DNA of 64,000 bases from Azospirillum sp. TSO22-1 (GTDB lineage Bacteria; Pseudomonadota; Alphaproteobacteria; Azospirillales; Azospirillaceae), in NCBI RefSeq assembly GCF_003116015.1, contig NZ_LGQZ01000018.1, forward strand, positions 1 to 64,000, written 5' to 3'. A program made the position numbers and the translations under genes. Below the pieces are notes generated by a model. It made no database searches. It was not told where the DNA came from and saw nothing but the letters and a program-made list of their open reading frames with translations. This document shows, piece by piece, positions 28,946 through 38,082 of this stretch. Numbering within the stretch: the stretch's first letter is position 1; each line of letters opens with the position of its first letter.

Positions 28946-29269
28946 TTACGCCGCCTTGGTGTGCACCTCGCACCGCGCCGCCTCGCCGGCCGGCGGTTCG
29001 GCAAGCGTGATCTCCACGCTGCAGCCGAGCAGCATCAGCCAGCGGATCAGCCGGTCCAGCGTGATGCTGGACAGACGCCCGCTCAATGCCTTCGACACCG
29101 TCGGCTGGTCCACGCCGACAAGCTGCGCAAGCTGCTCCTGCGTCAGCCCGTGCTCACCCACGATGCGCTTCAGCTCGACGATCATCTTGGCCTTGGCCAA
29201 GGCGGTGTCCGGGTCCGGCGCGCCGATGTCGGCGAAGACGTTGCCGCTGCCTTCCGTGAAGTCGGTCAT
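28946..29269 (-). CDS. HigA-like XRE antitoxin
   Basis: 107 residues. The helix-turn-helix domain is at about residues 30-85 (LKRIVGEHGLTQEQLAQLVGVDQPTVSKALSGRLSSITLDRLIRWLMLLG), which is the XRE fold of HigA-type antitoxins. The N-terminal part (TDFTEGSGNVFADIGAPDPDTALAKAKM) is a common extension of the type that pairs with Gp49-like toxins. It follows the toxin gene with an ATGA overlap. Autoregulation by binding the operon promoter is expected for the family. Confidence 0.9.
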   Translation of the reverse strand: MTDFTEGSGNVFADIGAPDPDTALAKAKMIVELKRIVGEHGLTQEQLAQLVGVDQPTVSKALSGRLSSITLDRLIRWLMLLGCSVEITLAEPPAGEAARCEVHTKAA

Positions 29270-29622
29270 TCGCCACTCTCCCGGTCGATCTCGATGGCGC
29301 GTTTCAGGCGTTGCTCGATCACCTCAACCTCGTGCCGCGGTGTTTCGATGCCCCGGCGCGACTTCTTCTTGAACGCGTGCAGCACGTACACCGCGCTCTT
29401 GAGCCGGACGACGTAAACGCCGCGGTAGGCCGCCCCGTCCTCGTCGGTGTCGCGCAACTCCCAGACGCCGGGGCCAAGCCCCTTCCACGGCTTGGCGATG
29501 TCCGGCGTTCCGCCCAGTTCCACCTCGTACAGCGCAACGCCGAAAACGTCCTTGACGTCCTGCGGGAAGCCGCTCAGCACATCCTTGCTGTCGCCCATCC
29601 AGCGGAGCTTGCGCGGCGCCAT
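29266..29622 (-). CDS. HigB-like (phage Gp49-like) RelE-superfamily toxin
   Basis: 118 residues from MAPRKLRWMGDSKDVLSGFP; an upstream extension of the frame runs through non-coding repeats and is rejected. The family sequence is clear: VGVALYEVELGGTPDIAKPWKGLG is like the Gp49 core, then YRGVYVVRLKSAVYVLHAFKKKSRRGIETPRHEVEVIEQRLKRA. Such toxins cleave mRNA on the ribosome. The order toxin then antitoxin with ATGA overlap is the higBA arrangement. The pair sits between lepA and a repeat block, typical for a mobile module. Confidence 0.9.
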   Translation of the reverse strand: MAPRKLRWMGDSKDVLSGFPQDVKDVFGVALYEVELGGTPDIAKPWKGLGPGVWELRDTDEDGAAYRGVYVVRLKSAVYVLHAFKKKSRRGIETPRHEVEVIEQRLKRAIEIDRESGE

Positions 29623-29922
29623 CCCCGCCTCATGACAAATTTGCCATACCGAGGTTAAGTCAAGGGGGCACAAACCGCAACAAGCAGGGCGATCCGCCCC
29701 ACGAGCCCCCACCCGCCCGCTGCGCGGGCACCCTCCCCCGCTGGGCAGGGGAGGGTTGGACGAGCCTCCCCACACGGCACCCGCGCCGCCTCGCACACCA
29801 CCGCCTGCATCGCCCCGAACAGCGTCATCGCCGCCTCCCTCGTCAGGGCCCCACCCTGCCGGTTCCGGCGATCCGTTTGAAACGAATAGGTTTTATGGCC
29901 TCATCACGATCCGTGATGCGGT
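29623..29922. other. Intergenic region with a palindromic repeat, no gene seen
   Basis: 300 bp. It contains the promoter side of the higBA pair (minus strand) and a C/G-rich hairpin block around 29706-29758 of the same class as elsewhere in the window (CCCGCTGCGCGGGCACCCTCCCCCGCTGGGCAGGGGAGGG). The left part (29640-29700) is less GC-rich. No tRNA and no supported open frame were found. Confidence 0.6.
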
Positions 29923-31092
29923 TCACACGGCCAGCGCCGGCTCGGTCACCATCACGCAGTTGCGGCCGCCCCGCTTGGCGCGGTAGAGCGCGGTGTCGGC
30001 GCAGGCGACCATGCTGTCGAGGTCGGGAGTCGACACGTCGATCTCCGCCACGCCGATGCTGACGCTGATCGACAGCACCGTGCCCTGGTGTTGGACTTCC
30101 ATCGCCGCCACGTCGCGGCGCAGGCGTTCCGCCACGGCCGCCGCCTGCTGCCGGTTGGCGCCGGGCAGCAGGGCGCAGAACTCCTCGCCGCCGTAGCGGC
30201 CGAGCAGGTCGCCCTCGCGCAGATGGCCGGCGCAGCGGCGGGCGAAGGCCGCCAGCATGGCGTCGCCGACCGCGTGGCCGAAGGTGTCGTTGACCCGCTT
30301 GAAGTGGTCGAGGTCCATCAGCAGGATCGAAAAGGCGCTGCCCGAGCGCCGCCAGCGGGCGAACTCCTTCTCCGCCAGATCGACGAAGGCGCCGCGGTTG
30401 AACACCCCGGTCAGGCGGTCGTAGGTGGCGGAGCGGCGCAGCTCACTCTGCAAATGTTCGGTGGACACCACCGCCATGCAGATGCCCACGGTCACCAGCA
30501 GCATGTTGGCGTACAGGAAGTGCGTCGTCTGCGCGGGTCCGGTGTCGAGCACGCCGTCCCCCCCACCGACGGTCAGCAGGTAGGCAAGGCGCACCCCGTT
30601 GACCACGGCGACCAGCCCGTACAGCGCTGCCAGCACGGTGAGGGCGGACACCCAGCCGTCCCGCCTGGCGCGGAACAGCTCGGTGCTGGCCAGCCCGGCG
30701 GTGACGGTGGTGAACAGGGCATACGCGGCATAGCGCCTCGAGAAGTCCGGCTCGACCAGCAGGAAATAGAACCATGCGGCGACCAGCGCGACCAGCCCCA
30801 GCCCCCCCGGCCGCCACGGCACGCTCTTGCCGGACAGGCTGCGCGAGCCGAACAGGACGAGCAGGTGGGCGGTCCCCAGCAGCGTCACTCCCAGCGCGTT
30901 CCACGCCTGCACCGGCCCCTCGCCACGCAACGCCAGTTCGGCCAGACCGGCGGCGTAGAACATGAACGCACCCGACCAGTAGCGCAGCGCCGACAGGGAG
31001 CGGTTGATCGACCACGTCATCAGCAGCACCAGCCCGATGACCCCCGCGGTCAGCAGGGAGACGACGATGAGCGTGCGGGTGTCCAGCGGCAT
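29923..31092 (-). CDS. Membrane diguanylate cyclase (GGDEF domain)
   Basis: 389 residues from MPLDTRTLIVVSLL. The N-terminal half has six to seven membrane spans, a sensory region of unknown ligand. The C-terminal GGDEF domain begins near residue 220 (YDRLTGVFNRGAFVDLAEKEFARWRR) and has DLDHFKRVNDTFGHAVGDAML and the active-site motif GGEEF. An RxxD product-inhibition site (REGD) lies exactly five residues before it. The enzyme makes cyclic di-GMP, which controls motility and surface attachment. There is no EAL domain. The gene is divergent from the LysR gene, 212 bp away. Confidence 0.94.
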   Translation of the reverse strand: MPLDTRTLIVVSLLTAGVIGLVLLMTWSINRSLSALRYWSGAFMFYAAGLAELALRGEGPVQAWNALGVTLLGTAHLLVLFGSRSLSGKSVPWRPGGLGLVALVAAWFYFLLVEPDFSRRYAAYALFTTVTAGLASTELFRARRDGWVSALTVLAALYGLVAVVNGVRLAYLLTVGGGDGVLDTGPAQTTHFLYANMLLVTVGICMAVVSTEHLQSELRRSATYDRLTGVFNRGAFVDLAEKEFARWRRSGSAFSILLMDLDHFKRVNDTFGHAVGDAMLAAFARRCAGHLREGDLLGRYGGEEFCALLPGANRQQAAAVAERLRRDVAAMEVQHQGTVLSISVSIGVAEIDVSTPDLDSMVACADTALYRAKRGGRNCVMVTEPALAV

Positions 31093-31304
31093 GGGTGTCC
31101 TGGCGGTCGGCTTCGTCGTGCGCACCGGCGGGCGTCCCGGTACGCGTACCATATGATGATATTCCCCGTCCGCGCTTTTGCGACCCATGGCGGGCGTCTT
31201 TCCGGGACGCACGGCGGATCCCCACGAAACGCGCGGTTCTCACGCCCGCCATCACGGTCCGTGATGCGGTTGCCGCCGCGCCCGCGCTCTGCTTGAATGC
31301 CGGC

Positions 31305-32174
31305 ATGGCCGCCAACCTCGACACCGATCTGCTGCGCGCCTTCGTCGCCGTGGCCGACGCGCGCAGCTTCACCCGCGCCGCCGACGCGCTGTTCCGCACC
31401 CAGGCCGCCGTCAGCCAGCAGGTCAAGCGCCTGGAGGAGGCCGTCGGCACCCGGGTGTTCGAACGCGACACCAAGGGCGTGCGCCTCACCGGCGACGGCG
31501 AGGTGCTGCTGACCTACGCACGCCGCATGCTCACCCTCAACGACGAGGCGGTGGCGACGCTGCGGCATGGGCCGGCGCCGGCCTCCGTCCGCATCGGCAC
31601 GCCGGACGACTACGCCACCATGCTGCTGCCCGACGTGCTGGCACGCTTCGCCGCGTCCTACCCCGGCATCACCGTGGAGGTGGTGTGCGACAACAGCCCC
31701 GACCTCGTCGCCGAGATCGAGAAGGGCCGCTACGACCTGGCGCTGGTCACCCGCCGCGCCGACGACCCGGCCGGCGAACGGGTGCGGGCCGAGCCGGTGC
31801 TGTGGGTCGCCCCGCCCGCCTCGGGGCCCAATGGAGGTATAGAGGCGCTGGACCCGCTGCCGCTGGCGCTGTTTCCCAAGGGCTGCGTGGTGCGCGACCT
31901 CGCGGTGGCGGCGCTGGAGGGCATGGGCCGGGCGTGGCGCGTCGCCTTCACCTCGAAAAGCGTGGTCGCCGTGCATGGCGCGGTGCTCGGCGGGCTGGGG
32001 CTGACGGCCATGGAGGCGTGCACCGTGCCGCCCGCCCTGCGCACGCTGACGCCGGCCGACGGCTTCCCGGAGCTGCCGGTGGTGGACATCGCCCTGCACC
32101 GCGCCCCCGGCGCCACCTCCGCCCCGGTGCGCACGCTGGCCGACGCCATCCACGACCTGCTGCGCGCCAGCTGA
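31305..32174 (+). CDS. LysR-family transcriptional regulator
   Basis: 289 residues from the ATG at 31305; the frame is open upstream to 31095 but those codons lie in the divergent promoter region. The N-terminal winged helix (LDTDLLRAFVAVADARSFTRAADALFRTQAAVSQQVKRLEEAVGTRVFERDTKGVRLTGDGE) is standard. The C-terminal effector domain of the periplasmic-binding type follows from about residue 90 (VRIGTPDDYATMLLPDVLARFAASYPGITVEV). LysR proteins often control the divergent gene, but the adjacent gene is a diguanylate cyclase and no link can be shown. The inducer is unknown. Confidence 0.93.
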   Translation: MAANLDTDLLRAFVAVADARSFTRAADALFRTQAAVSQQVKRLEEAVGTRVFERDTKGVRLTGDGEVLLTYARRMLTLNDEAVATLRHGPAPASVRIGTPDDYATMLLPDVLARFAASYPGITVEVVCDNSPDLVAEIEKGRYDLALVTRRADDPAGERVRAEPVLWVAPPASGPNGGIEALDPLPLALFPKGCVVRDLAVAALEGMGRAWRVAFTSKSVVAVHGAVLGGLGLTAMEACTVPPALRTLTPADGFPELPVVDIALHRAPGATSAPVRTLADAIHDLLRAS

Positions 32175-32283
32175 GCGCCGGCACCCCGCTCGCGACGCTG
32201 GACAAGGACACCAATCCTTGATAGGATTTTTGTCATTCAAGGCAAGCGCAAGGCGGATGGCGAACTGAACACCCCCTGCACAC

Positions 32284-32313
32284 TGTTCCACGGTGTTCCA
32301 CGATGTTCCACAC
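32284..32313. repeat. Three tandem 10-bp direct repeats (TGTTCCACGG-type)
   Basis: TGTTCCACGG, TGTTCCACGA and TGTTCCACAC follow one another with a 10-bp period, close to one helical turn, 58 bp before the SH3-like protein start. Direct repeats on one face of the DNA are typical of binding sites for a regulator. Confidence 0.75.
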
Positions 32314-32370
32314 GCCGCCACCCGCCCCAGCGGGTTGCCCCGAACGGGGGAAGCGGGGCAGAATGCCGCC

Positions 32371-33333
32371 ATGAGTCGGGGGATATTGGGCATGGTGGCG
32401 GTCGGGCGTTTCTCAATCCTGTGGGTGGCGGCGCTGCTGGCACTCTTCACCGCCGGGACTGTCGGGACCGCCCGCGCCCAGAGCCCGGTCGCCATCGGCG
32501 CGCCGCTGGAAGGCCCGGTGGTGCTCAACCGCGACGTCGAGGTGCGCATCGGCCCCAACCAGGACGCCCGCATCATCATGACCATGAAGAGCGGCCGGGC
32601 GGTCAACGCGCTGGGCACGCCGCGCGGCACCACCTGGACGCAGGTCGCCATCGGCGGCCAGCCGGTCGGCTACGTGCCGGCGGACTCGCTCGACCCCGTC
32701 TACGTGCCGCGCCCGGTGCCGGTCGCCCCGCCGCCGCCCAAGGCCGAGGCCGCGGATAAGGGCGGCAAGACCGCGCCCGACCTGCCGCGGCGCGGCGTCG
32801 GCGCGCTGGTGCCGCGCGCGGCGTGGGAGGCGGCGGCGCCCGCCCCGATGGCCGGCTACGTCGTAGCCACCCGCGCAGTGCGCGCCACCGAGGTGCTGGA
32901 CGCCCGCAAGCGCGTCGGCTTCACCCTCAAGAAGGGACACGTTGTCGCACTGGCCGGCATCGAGCAAGGCCGCGCCGAGCTGTCGGTGCCCGGCCGCGGC
33001 AAGGTGGTGGCCGACCTGGACGGCTTCCTCGGCGTCGCCTCGCCCTACCCGCTGCCCGGCGAGCCGGCGCTGCCCAGCGGCCCGGTCTACGCGGTGAAGC
33101 TGGGCGAGTATCTCAGCTACGCCGAAGGCCTGCGCGCCTGGGGCGAGTTCACCGGCGGCCCCGGCACCCAGTACCGCGAGCGCCCGGCCATGGTCTGGCC
33201 GGTGTTCCGCGAGGGGCGGGTGAACTGGACCATGGCGATCGGCCCCTTCTCCCGCCTGCAGATCGACACCGCGTGCAGCACGCTCGCGCAGCGCGGGCGC
33301 GATTGCTCGGTGATCGAGTTGGAAGCATTTTAA
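32371..33333 (+). CDS. Exported SH3-like/SPOR-like protein
   Basis: About 320 residues; ATG at 32371 is preferred, since the open frame to 32293 crosses the tandem repeats. A signal peptide or anchor at about residues 12-35 (FSILWVAALLALFTAGTVGTARAQ) is followed by a bacterial SH3-like domain (EVRIGPNQDARIIMTMKSGRAVNALG, TWTQVAIGGQPVGYVPADSL, about residues 55-115), a Pro/Ala-rich linker and a second beta-rich region. The C-terminus (VYAVKLGEYLSYAEGLRAWGEF...) resembles a SPOR-like peptidoglycan-binding unit. It probably acts at the cell wall. The precise function is unknown. Confidence 0.8.
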   Translation: MSRGILGMVAVGRFSILWVAALLALFTAGTVGTARAQSPVAIGAPLEGPVVLNRDVEVRIGPNQDARIIMTMKSGRAVNALGTPRGTTWTQVAIGGQPVGYVPADSLDPVYVPRPVPVAPPPPKAEAADKGGKTAPDLPRRGVGALVPRAAWEAAAPAPMAGYVVATRAVRATEVLDARKRVGFTLKKGHVVALAGIEQGRAELSVPGRGKVVADLDGFLGVASPYPLPGEPALPSGPVYAVKLGEYLSYAEGLRAWGEFTGGPGTQYRERPAMVWPVFREGRVNWTMAIGPFSRLQIDTACSTLAQRGRDCSVIELEAF

Positions 33334-33436
33334 CTTTTTTACGATTTGCTCCCAAAGTGTGTGGGTATGCGGCGTAGGAACGCGCCGCATGCCGTGCTAG
33401 TGTGCCCTGCAACACGGACCGGAGAGAGCCTCCGTC

Positions 33437-35011
33437 ATGACCAGCGCCGACGACGATCTGCTGTTTTTCGATGAGCAGGACACGAAGTCCGAGCCCCCGT
33501 CGCCGACCTCGTCGCCCCGCTGGAAGATGCTGATCGTCGATGACGAGCCGGAGGTCCACTCGATCACCAAGCTCGTCCTGGCCGACTTCTCGTACAAGAG
33601 CCGCCCGGCGCAGTTCCTCTCCGCCTACTCCGCGGCCGAGGCGCGCGAGGTGCTGGCGCGCGAGGACGACATCGCCATCATCCTGCTCGACGTGGTGATG
33701 GAGACCGACGACGCCGGCCTCAAGCTGGTCCACCACATCCGCGAGGAGCTGAAGAACCGCCATGTGCGCATCATCCTGCGCACCGGCCAGCCCGGACAGG
33801 CGCCGGAGCGGGCGGTGATCCTCGACTACGACATCAACGACTACAAGGCCAAGACGCAGCTGACCGCGCAGCAGCTGTTCACCACCACGGTGGCGGCGCT
33901 GCGCTCCTACGAAGACATCATGGCGATCGAGACCAACCGGCGCGGCCTGGTCAAGATCATCGAGGCGTCGTCGTCGCTGTTCAAGGCGCGCTCGATGAAG
34001 CTGTTCGCCGCCGGCGTGCTGACGCAGCTCTCGGCCATCCTCGGCGTCGGGCCCGACGCCATCCTGTGCGTGCAGCGCGGCCGGGTGTTCGGCCGCACGG
34101 AGGACGGGCTGTACGTGCTGGCCGGCTCCGGCCGCTTCGAATCGCTGATCAACGAACCGGCGACCGAGCACATCGATCCGGGCGTGCTGGCGTCCGTGCT
34201 GGCCTGCCTGGAGAAGCGGCGGCACTCCTACGAACCGGACCACTGCACGCTCTACATCCGCACGCCGAACGACCGCGAGAACGTCGTCTACCTGCGCTCC
34301 GACCGGCCGCTGTCCGAACTGGACCGCGACCTGATCGAGCTGTTCTGCGGCAAGATCTCGGTCGGCTTCGACAACCTGTTCCTCTACGAGCAGCTGCGCC
34401 GGGCGCAGGAGGGCACGCTGGCCCTGCTCGCCAACCTCGCCGAGCGCGGCCACGGCGAGCGGGTCGAGCCGACGCTGCGCATCGCCGTGGTGGCGGAGCG
34501 CGTCGCCCGCCGCCTGCACGCCGACGGCCACCACCGCGCCCTGCTGGACGAATCGTTCCTGGAGACAGTGGGCCTCGCCTGCGTCATGCACGACGTCGGC
34601 AACGCCACGGTCGACCCGGAAATCCTCGGCAAGCCCGGCCCGCTGGAGCCCCACGAGCACGAGGCCATGCGCGCCCACACGCTGGCCGGCGGCAAGCTGC
34701 TGGAGCGTGCGACGCCGGTGGCGGAGAGCCGCACCTACCTGCATCTGGGCATGGAGATCGCCCGCTACCACCACGAGAACTGGGATGGCACCGGCTATCC
34801 GGACCGCCTGAAGGGCGACGCCATCCCGCTGGCGGCGCGCATCGCCGCGGTGGCCGACGCCTACGACGCCATGACCTCGCCCCGCCCGCACCGCCCGGCG
34901 CTCAGCCACGCGGCGGCGGTGGCGGAGATCCGGCAGGGCAGCGGCCTCCGCTTCGACCCCACCGTGGTCGACGCGTTCCTCGCCGTGGCCGACGAGGTGG
35001 CGCGGGTCTAG
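33437..35011 (+). CDS. Response regulator with DUF3369 and HD-GYP phosphodiesterase domains
   Basis: 524 residues. An N-terminal receiver domain (KMLIVDDEPEVHSITKLVL; phospho-acceptor Asp in ILLDVVM, Lys in DYKAK) is followed by DUF3369 (about 150-310) and a C-terminal HD-GYP domain (about 325-515). The HD dyad is in MHDVGNATVDPEILGKPGPL, where the usual HDIGK has Asn instead of Lys, and the GYP motif is intact (HHENWDGTGYP). The predicted activity is hydrolysis of cyclic di-GMP to GMP, controlled by phosphorylation. A single-domain receiver gene lies directly downstream on the opposite strand; the kinase is unknown. Confidence 0.94.
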   Translation: MTSADDDLLFFDEQDTKSEPPSPTSSPRWKMLIVDDEPEVHSITKLVLADFSYKSRPAQFLSAYSAAEAREVLAREDDIAIILLDVVMETDDAGLKLVHHIREELKNRHVRIILRTGQPGQAPERAVILDYDINDYKAKTQLTAQQLFTTTVAALRSYEDIMAIETNRRGLVKIIEASSSLFKARSMKLFAAGVLTQLSAILGVGPDAILCVQRGRVFGRTEDGLYVLAGSGRFESLINEPATEHIDPGVLASVLACLEKRRHSYEPDHCTLYIRTPNDRENVVYLRSDRPLSELDRDLIELFCGKISVGFDNLFLYEQLRRAQEGTLALLANLAERGHGERVEPTLRIAVVAERVARRLHADGHHRALLDESFLETVGLACVMHDVGNATVDPEILGKPGPLEPHEHEAMRAHTLAGGKLLERATPVAESRTYLHLGMEIARYHHENWDGTGYPDRLKGDAIPLAARIAAVADAYDAMTSPRPHRPALSHAAAVAEIRQGSGLRFDPTVVDAFLAVADEVARV

Positions 35012-35012
35012 C

Positions 35013-35402
35013 TCAGCTCTTGAACAGTTCTTCCACCGCCGCGCGCAGCGCCGGCACCTGCACCGGCTTGTGCAGCAGGCGGTAGCCCGCCGCGGCGGCC
35101 TCGGCCTGACGCTCGGGGGTGGTGTCGCCGGTCAGGATGATGGCCGGCACCGGGCGGCCGACATGGCCGCGCACCAGCTCGACCACCTCCGCACCGGTGC
35201 GGTTCCCGGGCAGGAAGTGGTCGGCGAGCACCAGCCCGGGCGCTCCCGGCATGTCGGCCAGGCGGCGCGCCAGATCGTCCACGGTCAGCGCCGTGAACAC
35301 CTGGAAGTCCCAGGCCTCCAGGACCATCGCCAAGCCTTCGACGATCGACGGGTCGTCATCGACGACCACGATCAGCCGGCCTTGCGCTTCCGATGCGGTC
35401 AT
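35013..35402 (-). CDS. Single-domain response regulator (receiver only)
   Basis: 129 residues from MTASEAQGRLIVVVDDDPSIVEGLAMVLEAW. The receiver fold is complete: acidic pair DDD, phospho-acceptor in VLADHFLPGN, conserved Thr in AIILTGDT and Lys in LLHKPVQVPAL. It has no output domain. Stand-alone receivers of this type act in phosphorelays or bind partner proteins. It converges with the HD-GYP regulator gene (stop codons 1 bp apart), so a functional link is possible but unproven. The frame extends upstream without conserved sequence. Confidence 0.9.
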   Translation of the reverse strand: MTASEAQGRLIVVVDDDPSIVEGLAMVLEAWDFQVFTALTVDDLARRLADMPGAPGLVLADHFLPGNRTGAEVVELVRGHVGRPVPAIILTGDTTPERQAEAAAAGYRLLHKPVQVPALRAAVEELFKS

Positions 35403-35672
35403 GCCTTGTTCATCCCAACCGTTCCCAGAGCATCGCCCTTCTACGCCGATCAACCCTGTCAAAACAGGGCAAATAAAAAACCGCGGATCCGCGCAAAATA
35501 CAGCCGAAACCCCACAAAAAGGCCGCGCGCAGCAACACAACACCGACGGCCACTCTTCCGCTTTATCGGAGCGGCGGCGACGTCTCAACTCGGCAAAACT
35601 GCATATGCGGGAACACAGTACGACCAATGCGGGCCACAGACGCCGGTGCAGGCCGGCGTCCGTGATCCTGCA

Positions 35673-38066
35673 TCAGGCGCGCAAGCTGCCCCCCGTCGCC
35701 TTGGCGACCGCGGCGACGATCTTCTGGCCGATGGCCTCGATGTCCTCCTCGGTCAGCGTACGGTCGGTGGGCTGCAGGGTGACCGACACCGCCACCGACT
35801 TCCGCCCCTCGCCGACGCCGGCGCCCTGGTAGACATCGAACACGCCGACGTCCTTGATCAGCGCCTTGTCCGCACCCTTGGCGGCGCGGGCGATCTTGTC
35901 GGCCTCGACACCGGCGTCCACCACGAAGGCGAAGTCGCGCTCGACCGGCTGGAACGGCGAGAGCTGGAGCAGCGGCTTGGCCGTCCCGCCCTTCTTCTTG
36001 GGCTGCGGCACGGCATCGAGGAACACCTCGAAGCCGACCGCCGGGCCCTTCACCTTCAGCGTCTCCAGCACCGACGGGTGCAGCTCGCCGAAGCGCGCCA
36101 GCACCGTGGGGCCGAGCCGCAGGACGCCGGAGCGGCCGGGGTGATACCAGCCCGGCGCGTCGGTGGTGACCTGCAGGTTGGCGGTCGGCGCCCCGGCGGC
36201 TTCCAGGACGGCCAGCGCGTCGGCCTTGGCGTCGTAGGCGTCCACGGTGCGGGTCTTCTCCGCCCAATGGCGCGGCACCGCGTTGCCGGCGCGCACGCCG
36301 GCCGCCACGAGGTCCTGCCCCTTCGGCGTCGGGTCGCGGTAGGCCGGACCGACCTCGAACAGGCCGACGTCGGGGAAGCCGCGGTCGGCGTTGCGCCCCG
36401 CCGCCTGGATCAGGTTCGGCAGGATCGACGGCCGCATGACGTCGAGGTCGGCGCTGATCGGGTTGACCAGCCGCAGCCCCGGATCGAGATCGCCGAACAG
36501 CCCGGCCACCTCGGACGGCATGAAGGACCACGTCACCGCCTCGAACAGGCCGCGCGCCGCCAGGGTGCGCCTGGCGGTGACGGCGCGGCGCTGGCCGGCA
36601 GTCAGTGCCGGCTTCGCCACAGTGCCGTCGCGCTCCATCGGCGTCGCCGGGATGGCGTCGTAGCCGTGGACGCGCAGCACCTCCTCGACGAGGTCGGCCT
36701 CGCCGTGCACGTCGGCGCGCCAGGACGGCACCTCATAGGTGGCACGGTCGGCCTGGCTCTCCACGGTGCGGAAGCCCAGCGCCTCCAGGATGCGGTGCTG
36801 CTCGGCGACCGGCACGTCGACGCCGCCCAGACCGAGCACGCGGCCGTGGCGCAGGGTCAGCGTGCGACGCCACGCCGGTTCCTGCCCGGCGATCACCAGC
36901 TCCGACGGCTCGCCGCCGCACAGTTCGAGGATCAGGCGGGTGGCGCGCTCGGCGCCCGTCACCACGGCGGCCGGATCGACGCCGCGCTCGAAGCGGTAGC
37001 GGGCATCGCTCTCCGCGCCCAGGCGGCGGCCGGTGTGCGCGGTGCGCGTCGCGTCGAACAGCGCGGCTTCCAGGAAGACGTTCACCGTCGCCTCGGTGCA
37101 GCCGGTCTCCTCGCCGCCGACGATGCCGGCCAGCGCCTCGGCCTTGTCATGGTCGGCGACGACGGTCATCTCGCCGTCCAGCTCGTACGCCTTGCCGTTG
37201 AGCGCCTGGAGCGTTTCGCCCGGGCGGGCCATGCGCACGACGATTCCGCCGTGCACCTTGTCGGCGTCGAAGACGTGCAGCGGGCGGGCGGCGTCGAAGG
37301 TCAGGTAGTTGGTGATGTCCACCAGCGCCGAGATCGGCCGCAGCCCGATGGCCAGCAGCTTGTCCTGCAGCCACTTCGGCGACGGGCCGTTCTTCACGCC
37401 GCGGATGTACCGGCCGACGAACATCGGGCAGGCGTCGGTGCGCTCGATCTGCACGCCGAACGGGCTCTTGAAGGCGCCCTTGACCGGCTCGGCGGCGAGC
37501 GGCTTCAGCGTGCCCAGGCCGGCGGCGGCGAGGTCGCGGGCGATGCCGCGCACGCCGGCGCAGTCGGCACGGTCGGGGGTCAGGCTGATGTCGATGACCG
37601 GGTCGTTGAGCCCGGCATACTCGGCGAAGGAGGCGCCCACGGGCGCGTCCTCCGGCAGATCGATGATGCCGTTGTGCTCGTCGGAGAGCTTCAATTCGCG
37701 CTCCGAGCACATCATGCCCTGGGACTCGACGCCGCGGATCATGCCCTTCTTCAGCGTGATGTCGGAGCCGGGGATGTAGGTGCCCTCGGTGGCGAAGACG
37801 CCCTTCAGGCCGGCGCGCGCGTTGGGGGCGCCGCAGACGACCTGCACCTTCTCGGTGCCGGTGTCGACCACCAGCACGCGCAGCTTGTCGGCGTCCGGGT
37901 GCTTCTCGGCGGAGACCACGTGGGCGATGCGGAAGGCCGCCAGTTCCTTGGAACGGTCATGCACGCTTTCGACCTCGAGGCCGAGGCTGGTCAGCGTCTC
38001 GACGATGCGCTCCAGCGGGGCGTCGGTGTCGAGGTGGTCCTTCAGCCAGGACAGGGTGAACTTCAT
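35673..38066 (-). CDS. pheT: Phenylalanyl-tRNA synthetase beta subunit
   Basis: 797 residues starting MKFTLSWLKDHLDTDAPLERIVETL. Domain order is normal: N-terminal helices, tRNA-binding OB-fold (EKHPDADKLRVLVVDTG, VVCGAPNARAG), B3/B4 editing domain, B5, and the C-terminal anticodon-binding FDX-ACB domain (LQPTDRTLTEEDIEAIGQKIV). With PheS it charges tRNA-Phe. It starts 16 bp after pheS, in the same operon. Its stop is followed by a strong hairpin (GACGCCGG/CCGGCGTC, 35639-35660) without a T-run. Confidence 0.98.
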   Translation of the reverse strand: MKFTLSWLKDHLDTDAPLERIVETLTSLGLEVESVHDRSKELAAFRIAHVVSAEKHPDADKLRVLVVDTGTEKVQVVCGAPNARAGLKGVFATEGTYIPGSDITLKKGMIRGVESQGMMCSERELKLSDEHNGIIDLPEDAPVGASFAEYAGLNDPVIDISLTPDRADCAGVRGIARDLAAAGLGTLKPLAAEPVKGAFKSPFGVQIERTDACPMFVGRYIRGVKNGPSPKWLQDKLLAIGLRPISALVDITNYLTFDAARPLHVFDADKVHGGIVVRMARPGETLQALNGKAYELDGEMTVVADHDKAEALAGIVGGEETGCTEATVNVFLEAALFDATRTAHTGRRLGAESDARYRFERGVDPAAVVTGAERATRLILELCGGEPSELVIAGQEPAWRRTLTLRHGRVLGLGGVDVPVAEQHRILEALGFRTVESQADRATYEVPSWRADVHGEADLVEEVLRVHGYDAIPATPMERDGTVAKPALTAGQRRAVTARRTLAARGLFEAVTWSFMPSEVAGLFGDLDPGLRLVNPISADLDVMRPSILPNLIQAAGRNADRGFPDVGLFEVGPAYRDPTPKGQDLVAAGVRAGNAVPRHWAEKTRTVDAYDAKADALAVLEAAGAPTANLQVTTDAPGWYHPGRSGVLRLGPTVLARFGELHPSVLETLKVKGPAVGFEVFLDAVPQPKKKGGTAKPLLQLSPFQPVERDFAFVVDAGVEADKIARAAKGADKALIKDVGVFDVYQGAGVGEGRKSVAVSVTLQPTDRTLTEEDIEAIGQKIVAAVAKATGGSLRA

Positions 38067-38082
38067 GGGTCCGGCTCCTGGA

